The notes below the pieces were generated by a model. That model saw only the letters and a program-made list of their open reading frames with translations. It did not search any database and was not told the DNA's origin. Source: an uncultured Pelagibacteraceae bacterium (GTDB taxonomy: Bacteria; Pseudomonadota; Alphaproteobacteria; Pelagibacterales; Pelagibacteraceae). Taken from it: a stretch of 64,000 nt of DNA. This document shows, one piece after another, positions 60,516 through 64,000 of the stretch (within the stretch, counting starts at the first letter, position 1; the number at the start of each line of letters is the position of its first letter). The DNA is taken from NCBI GenBank assembly GCA_902631265.1, contig CACOXX010000003.1, forward strand, positions 1-64,000, given 5' to 3'. Both the position numbers and the translations under genes were made by a program.

Positions 60516-63175
60516 TGAACAATTTAGTTTTTAATTTTAAATCTAAAAAAATAAAAAATATAAAGAACCCAAAGTTCATTTTAGGTGGAAAAGGAGCAAA
60601 TCTTGCTCAAATGGGTAAACTTGGTTTACCCGTACCTCCTGGATTTACTATATCCACAGGGGTTTGTGAAATATTTTATAAGAATAATAAAAAACTTAAT
60701 TCGAAACTAGTCAAATCTATCAAGCAAGAATTAAAACAAATTGAAAAAGAATGTGGAAAAAAATTTGGTGATTTAGATAATCCATTACTAGTATCAGTAA
60801 GGTCAGGTGCAAGAGTTTCAATGCCTGGGATGATGGATACAATTTTAAATTTAGGTTTAAATGACGAAACTGTCAAAGCTCTTGCGAAAAAAACGTCCAA
60901 CATGAGGTTTGCAAAAGATAGCTATAGAAGATTCATTCAAATGTATTCTAATGTTGTGCTTGGAGTAGAAAGTTATAATTTTGAAGAGTTAATTGAAAAT
61001 TATAAATTAACGAAGGGTGTTCTCTTAGATACTGATCTAGATGAAAATGATTGGGATGGCCTTATCAATGACTTTAAGAACGTAGTTAAAGAAAAAACCA
61101 AAAAACAATTTCCACAAAATGTTTATGAACAATTGTTTGGAGCTATTTCAGCAGTTTTTTTATCCTGGGAAAGTAACAGAGCAAAAGTTTATAGAAAATT
61201 AAATCATATACCATCGACATGGGGAACAGCCGTGAATGTTCAATCAATGGTTTTTGGAAATATGGGCAATAATTGTGCAACAGGTGTTGTTTTTACTAGA
61301 AACCCATCAAATGGAAAAAATGAAATTTACGGAGAATATCTTATTAATGCTCAAGGAGAGGATGTGGTAGCGGGTACCAGAACTCCAAACTATATTACCA
61401 AAAAAGCTAACAAAGACTCAAACTCAAAAGGTAAATCAATGGAAGAGGCCATGCCAAAAGTTTTTATTCAACTTAAAAAAATTCTTAAACTTTTAGAAAA
61501 ATATTACAAAGATATGCAAGATGTAGAATTCACAGTTGAAAATTCTAAACTTTGGATGCTTCAAACAAGATCTGGAAAAAGAACTGCAAAATCTTCAGTA
61601 AAAATAGCTGTAGATATGGTTAAAGAAAAATTAATAACAAAAAAAGAGGCAGTTTTAAGAGTCGATCCTAATACTTTAGACACACTTCTACACCCAACAT
61701 TAGACGAAACAAAAGAAGTAAAAACTATTGCAAAAGGTTTACCTGCGTCCCCAGGTGCAACAAGTGGAAAAGTTGTTTTTTCATCTGATGAAGCAGAGAG
61801 ATTAAATGGGATGATGCAAGATACAATACTTGTAAGAGTAGAAACTTCACCAGAGGATATCCATGGTATGCACGCTGCAAAAGGTATTTTAACTGCTCGT
61901 GGAGGAATGACAAGTCATGCTGCTGTTGTTGCAAGAGGCATGGGAAGACCATGTGTCTCAGGTTCAAGTGAAATAGATATCAATTATGAGCAAAAAATAT
62001 TTAGAACTTCTTCAAACGTAGAAGTAAAAGAGGGAGATGTAATTACAATTGATGGATCTACAGGAAGAGTTATTTTAGATAAAGTTCCAACGTTAAAGCC
62101 AGAAATTTCTGGTGATTTTTCGAAATTAATGAGTTGGGCTGATAGTTACAGAAAATTAAAAGTAAGAACAAATTCCGAGACCCCCCTTGATACAAAAACA
62201 GCAAGAGAATTTGGAGCTGAGGGCATTGGTCTTTGTAGGACTGAGCATATGTTTTTTGATGAGGATAGAATTCTATCTGTAAGAGAAATGATTTTATCGA
62301 AAACTATTGAGGACAGAAATAAGGCTTTAGCAAAACTATTACCTCATCAAAAAAATGACTTTATGCAAATTTTTGAAATAATGAACGGTCTTCCAGTAAC
62401 AGTTAGATTACTTGATCCACCTTTACATGAATTTTTACCCAAAAATGATAAAGAAATTGGCGACCTAAGTTCAGTAACAGGTTTAAACGCTAATGAAATA
62501 AAATCGAGAACAGAGGAATTGCATGAACACAATCCAATGCTCGGACACCGAGGATGTAGATTGGGTATTTCTTTTCCGGAAATTTATGAAATGCAATGTA
62601 GAGCAATTTTTGAAGCTTTAGTTGAATGTAAAAAGAAGAAACTCAAATCTACAATGCCAGAAATTATGATACCTCTTGTATCAACAGAGGCTGAAATAAA
62701 AATAATGAAAGACCTAGTAATAAGAGTTGCTAAAAAAGTTCAAGATGAAAATAATACTAAAATTACTTTCTTGGTAGGAACCATGATTGAACTTCCAAGA
62801 GCTGCCATTAAGGCAAAAGATATTGCAAAACATGCTGAATTCTTTAGTTTCGGAACTAACGACTTAACTCAAACAACTTTCGGTATTAGCAGAGATGATA
62901 GTGGAAAATTTTTAAATGATTACATTGAAAATAAGATATTCGATATCGATCCCTTTGTTTCTATAGATGAAGGTGTCGGAGATTTAATTGAGATAGCTAC
63001 GTCAAAGGGCAGAAAACAAAATAAAAAAATTAAACTTGGAATTTGTGGTGAACACGGTGGAGATCCCAAAAGTATAAATTTTTGTTCAAAAACAGGATTG
63101 AATTATGTATCTTGTTCACCTTACAGAGTCCCAGTCGCTCGTTTAGCAGCCGCACAGGCAGAACTTAAAAAATAG
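60515..63175 (+). CDS. ppdK: Pyruvate, phosphate dikinase
   Basis: 886 residues. It interconverts pyruvate, ATP and phosphate with PEP, AMP and pyrophosphate. GGKGANLAQMGKLGLPVPPGF and RSGARVSMPGMMDTILNLGLN lie in the nucleotide-binding domain, the swivelling phospho-His in LTARGGMTSHAAVVARGMGRPCV, and the PEP/pyruvate barrel has GHRGCRLGISFPEIYEMQ, FSFGTNDLTQTTFG and the acid Cys in GICGEHGGDP. In a cell running gluconeogenesis it supplies PEP from pyruvate. Confidence 0.97.
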   Translation: MNNLVFNFKSKKIKNIKNPKFILGGKGANLAQMGKLGLPVPPGFTISTGVCEIFYKNNKKLNSKLVKSIKQELKQIEKECGKKFGDLDNPLLVSVRSGARVSMPGMMDTILNLGLNDETVKALAKKTSNMRFAKDSYRRFIQMYSNVVLGVESYNFEELIENYKLTKGVLLDTDLDENDWDGLINDFKNVVKEKTKKQFPQNVYEQLFGAISAVFLSWESNRAKVYRKLNHIPSTWGTAVNVQSMVFGNMGNNCATGVVFTRNPSNGKNEIYGEYLINAQGEDVVAGTRTPNYITKKANKDSNSKGKSMEEAMPKVFIQLKKILKLLEKYYKDMQDVEFTVENSKLWMLQTRSGKRTAKSSVKIAVDMVKEKLITKKEAVLRVDPNTLDTLLHPTLDETKEVKTIAKGLPASPGATSGKVVFSSDEAERLNGMMQDTILVRVETSPEDIHGMHAAKGILTARGGMTSHAAVVARGMGRPCVSGSSEIDINYEQKIFRTSSNVEVKEGDVITIDGSTGRVILDKVPTLKPEISGDFSKLMSWADSYRKLKVRTNSETPLDTKTAREFGAEGIGLCRTEHMFFDEDRILSVREMILSKTIEDRNKALAKLLPHQKNDFMQIFEIMNGLPVTVRLLDPPLHEFLPKNDKEIGDLSSVTGLNANEIKSRTEELHEHNPMLGHRGCRLGISFPEIYEMQCRAIFEALVECKKKKLKSTMPEIMIPLVSTEAEIKIMKDLVIRVAKKVQDENNTKITFLVGTMIELPRAAIKAKDIAKHAEFFSFGTNDLTQTTFGISRDDSGKFLNDYIENKIFDIDPFVSIDEGVGDLIEIATSKGRKQNKKIKLGICGEHGGDPKSINFCSKTGLNYVSCSPYRVPVARLAAAQAELKK

Positions 63176-63344
63176 CAAATTTCTTTAATGTTATAAACGT
63201 CTTCAAAGTTGTAATATTGTTTTAATCACCTTTTTTGGTTGAATAATTGATTTAAAACTCAAAAAGTACATCAAAGAGGTGTTAAAAAAGGATTTTTGAT
63301 TTGATTTTGGAGGCATAGTAAGTACCCTTAATCTTAAAGCACTT

Positions 63345-63830
63345 ATGAATATTCTACTAATAATTGCTGCAATTTTTATAGTCACTGAAACTATAAACCC
63401 TGAAGTTGATGAAGGGAAAGAAATTGAAAAAAAGGAAGTGGTTGAAGAAACAGTAGAAACGAAAACATCTGATGAAATAATTTCTCAAGCACAAGCAGCA
63501 GCAGAAGCACAAGCAGCAGCAGAAGCACAAGCAGCAGAAAAAGAAATTAATTACTTAAAGATAGCTTTATATATAGTCCTTTTATTAGCTGTTTTATCGG
63601 GTGCATTACTTTATTTTAAGAAACGAGACAAGTCACCATTGGAAAGTAAAGCTGTTCCACCTGAAAGAAAAGACGGACAACCGGTTCAAGAGGATACCCA
63701 GCCTGAAGCTAAGGAGGTACAGCCTATTAAACAGGAAGTTCAACCTGAAATTAAAGAAGAACAACCAATGGATGACACAAATAAAGAACCCACAAATTTC
63801 GATGAGACAAACGAGGATGAAAAAAAATAA
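63345..63830 (+). CDS. Hypothetical single-pass membrane protein with AQAAAE repeats
   Basis: 161 residues, family not recognised. Order of parts: short hydrophobic N terminus (2-13), an acidic segment with EIEKKEVVEETVETK (25-40), an Ala/Gln/Glu repeat (AQAAAE twice then AQAAE, residues 49-65), a membrane helix (about 71-90), a basic stop-transfer KKRDKS and a Pro/Glu/Gln/Lys-rich tail with PEAKEVQPIKQEVQPEIKEEQP-type repeats. A bitopic protein with charged, disordered flanks is suggested. GGAGG occurs 31 bases before the ATG. It is plausible as a real gene by its codon pattern, but no function is offered. Confidence 0.6.
   Translation: MNILLIIAAIFIVTETINPEVDEGKEIEKKEVVEETVETKTSDEIISQAQAAAEAQAAAEAQAAEKEINYLKIALYIVLLLAVLSGALLYFKKRDKSPLESKAVPPERKDGQPVQEDTQPEAKEVQPIKQEVQPEIKEEQPMDDTNKEPTNFDETNEDEKK
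63489..63539 (+). repeat. 18-bp tandem repeat inside the hypothetical gene
   Basis: Two copies of GCACAAGCAGCAGCAGAA (63489-63506, 63507-63524) and a third 15-base copy lacking one GCA (63525-63539). In frame they encode AQAAAE, AQAAAE, AQAAE. The copy number could vary by slippage without changing frame. Confidence 0.9.
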
Positions 63831-63858
63831 AAAATTTCAAATACTCAAAAGTGTTATT

Positions 63859-64000
63859 TTAAATTTCTAGTTTGAAATCCATAGCAGGAGCACTATGGGT
63901 GATGCTACCAACTGAAATTCTATCAACACCTGTTCTAGCTACAGTATAAACATTTTTTAGTGTGATATTTCCAGATGCTTCAGTCTCATAATGTTTCTTA
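63859..64000 (-). CDS. nadC: Nicotinate-nucleotide diphosphorylase, C-terminal fragment (start outside window)
   Basis: 47 codons read on the minus strand up to TAA (63859-63861). HYETEASGNITLKNV, RTGVDRISVGSITHSAPAMD and DFKLEI match the conserved end of quinolinate phosphoribosyltransferase, which makes nicotinate mononucleotide for NAD. The upstream part lies beyond base 64000. It converges with the hypothetical membrane-protein gene, leaving 28 bases between stops. Confidence 0.88.
   Translation of the reverse strand, partial: KKHYETEASGNITLKNVYTVARTGVDRISVGSITHSAPAMDFKLEI

Noticed and set aside
63176-63344. The 169-base gap after ppdK as an RNA gene
   Set aside because: I found no stable stem-loops, tRNA arms or conserved RNA signature; only the GGAGG upstream of the hypothetical gene.
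63489-63539. Tandem repeat as a CRISPR array or mobile element
   Set aside because: Units are contiguous, in frame and have no spacers; it is a coding repeat.

Overview
The window is about 30% G+C, densely packed and dominated by housekeeping genes. Gene order, very short or overlapping gene junctions, a lone 5S rRNA gene and protein features (TrcR, C-minus L31, the tol and zapA neighbourhoods) point to an alphaproteobacterium with a streamlined genome, most likely a SAR11/Pelagibacterales bacterium. This is inferred from layout and composition; no database search was possible. No gene-free stretch exceeds 300 bases, and I see no CRISPR array, prophage, insertion sequence or plasmid function.

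Layout. 1-8.0 kb: the 3' part of an aspartate aminotransferase gene, trxB, an ELM1-like protein coupled to a 2-oxoglutarate oxygenase, then carB and carA. 8.1-12.3 kb: yqeY, dnaG, rpoD. 12.3-18.5 kb: an accessory cell-surface glycan block (two GT2 glycosyltransferases, a WecA/MraY-like sugar-phosphate transferase, a large polytopic membrane protein, gmd, fcl) ending at a 5S rRNA gene. In cultured SAR11 genomes, as I recall, the 16S-23S genes and a hypervariable region sit between rpoD and 5S. Here the glycan block is only about 6 kb and no 16S/23S genes are present. 18.7-22.5 kb: rpmJ, a small cytochrome oxidase subunit, the pntAA-pntAB-pntB transhydrogenase, a transaldolase and initiator tRNA-Met. 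22.5-30.7 kb, minus strand: rpsU, trcR, rpmE, suhB-like, efp, thiE-like, fba, pgk, gap, tkt, which is a gluconeogenic/pentose-phosphate run. 30.7-34.0 kb: a coiled-coil protein, zapA, ygfA, a YmdB-like phosphodiesterase, yebC and a RuvC-like nuclease. 34.1-42 kb: tolQRAB-pal, terminator, cpoB, a frame-disrupted tilS, ftsH. 42-48.4 kb: folP, glmM, thiD, purA, rpoH, rluD, tRNA-Arg. 48.4-56.7 kb: an ABC-2 exporter, tsaC/sua5, xseB-ispA-dxs, aroC, pdxH, an ispB-like gene. 56.8-64 kb: an S49 peptidase, glyQ-glyS, ppdK, an orphan membrane protein and the 3' end of nadC.

How the genes work together. The central carbon genes (class I aldolase, Pgk, Gap, transketolase, transaldolase, PpdK) with a proton-translocating transhydrogenase look built for gluconeogenesis and pentose synthesis with NADPH supply. 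Gap has Asn where NAD-specific enzymes carry Asp, which would suit NADPH use. Tol-Pal, CpoB, ZapA and FtsH serve division and envelope integrity. IspA, Dxs and the long-chain prenyl synthase form an isoprenoid/quinone group. RpoD and RpoH are both here.

Most notable points: tilS split by a missing A in an A7 run; a RuvC-like protein at the usual ruvC position with no ruvA or ruvB beside it; the short glycan block with no 16S-23S; and the ELM1-oxygenase pair. I found no clearly new multi-gene system. The best candidates for undescribed function are the ELM1-oxygenase pair and the glycan block with its orphan membrane protein.
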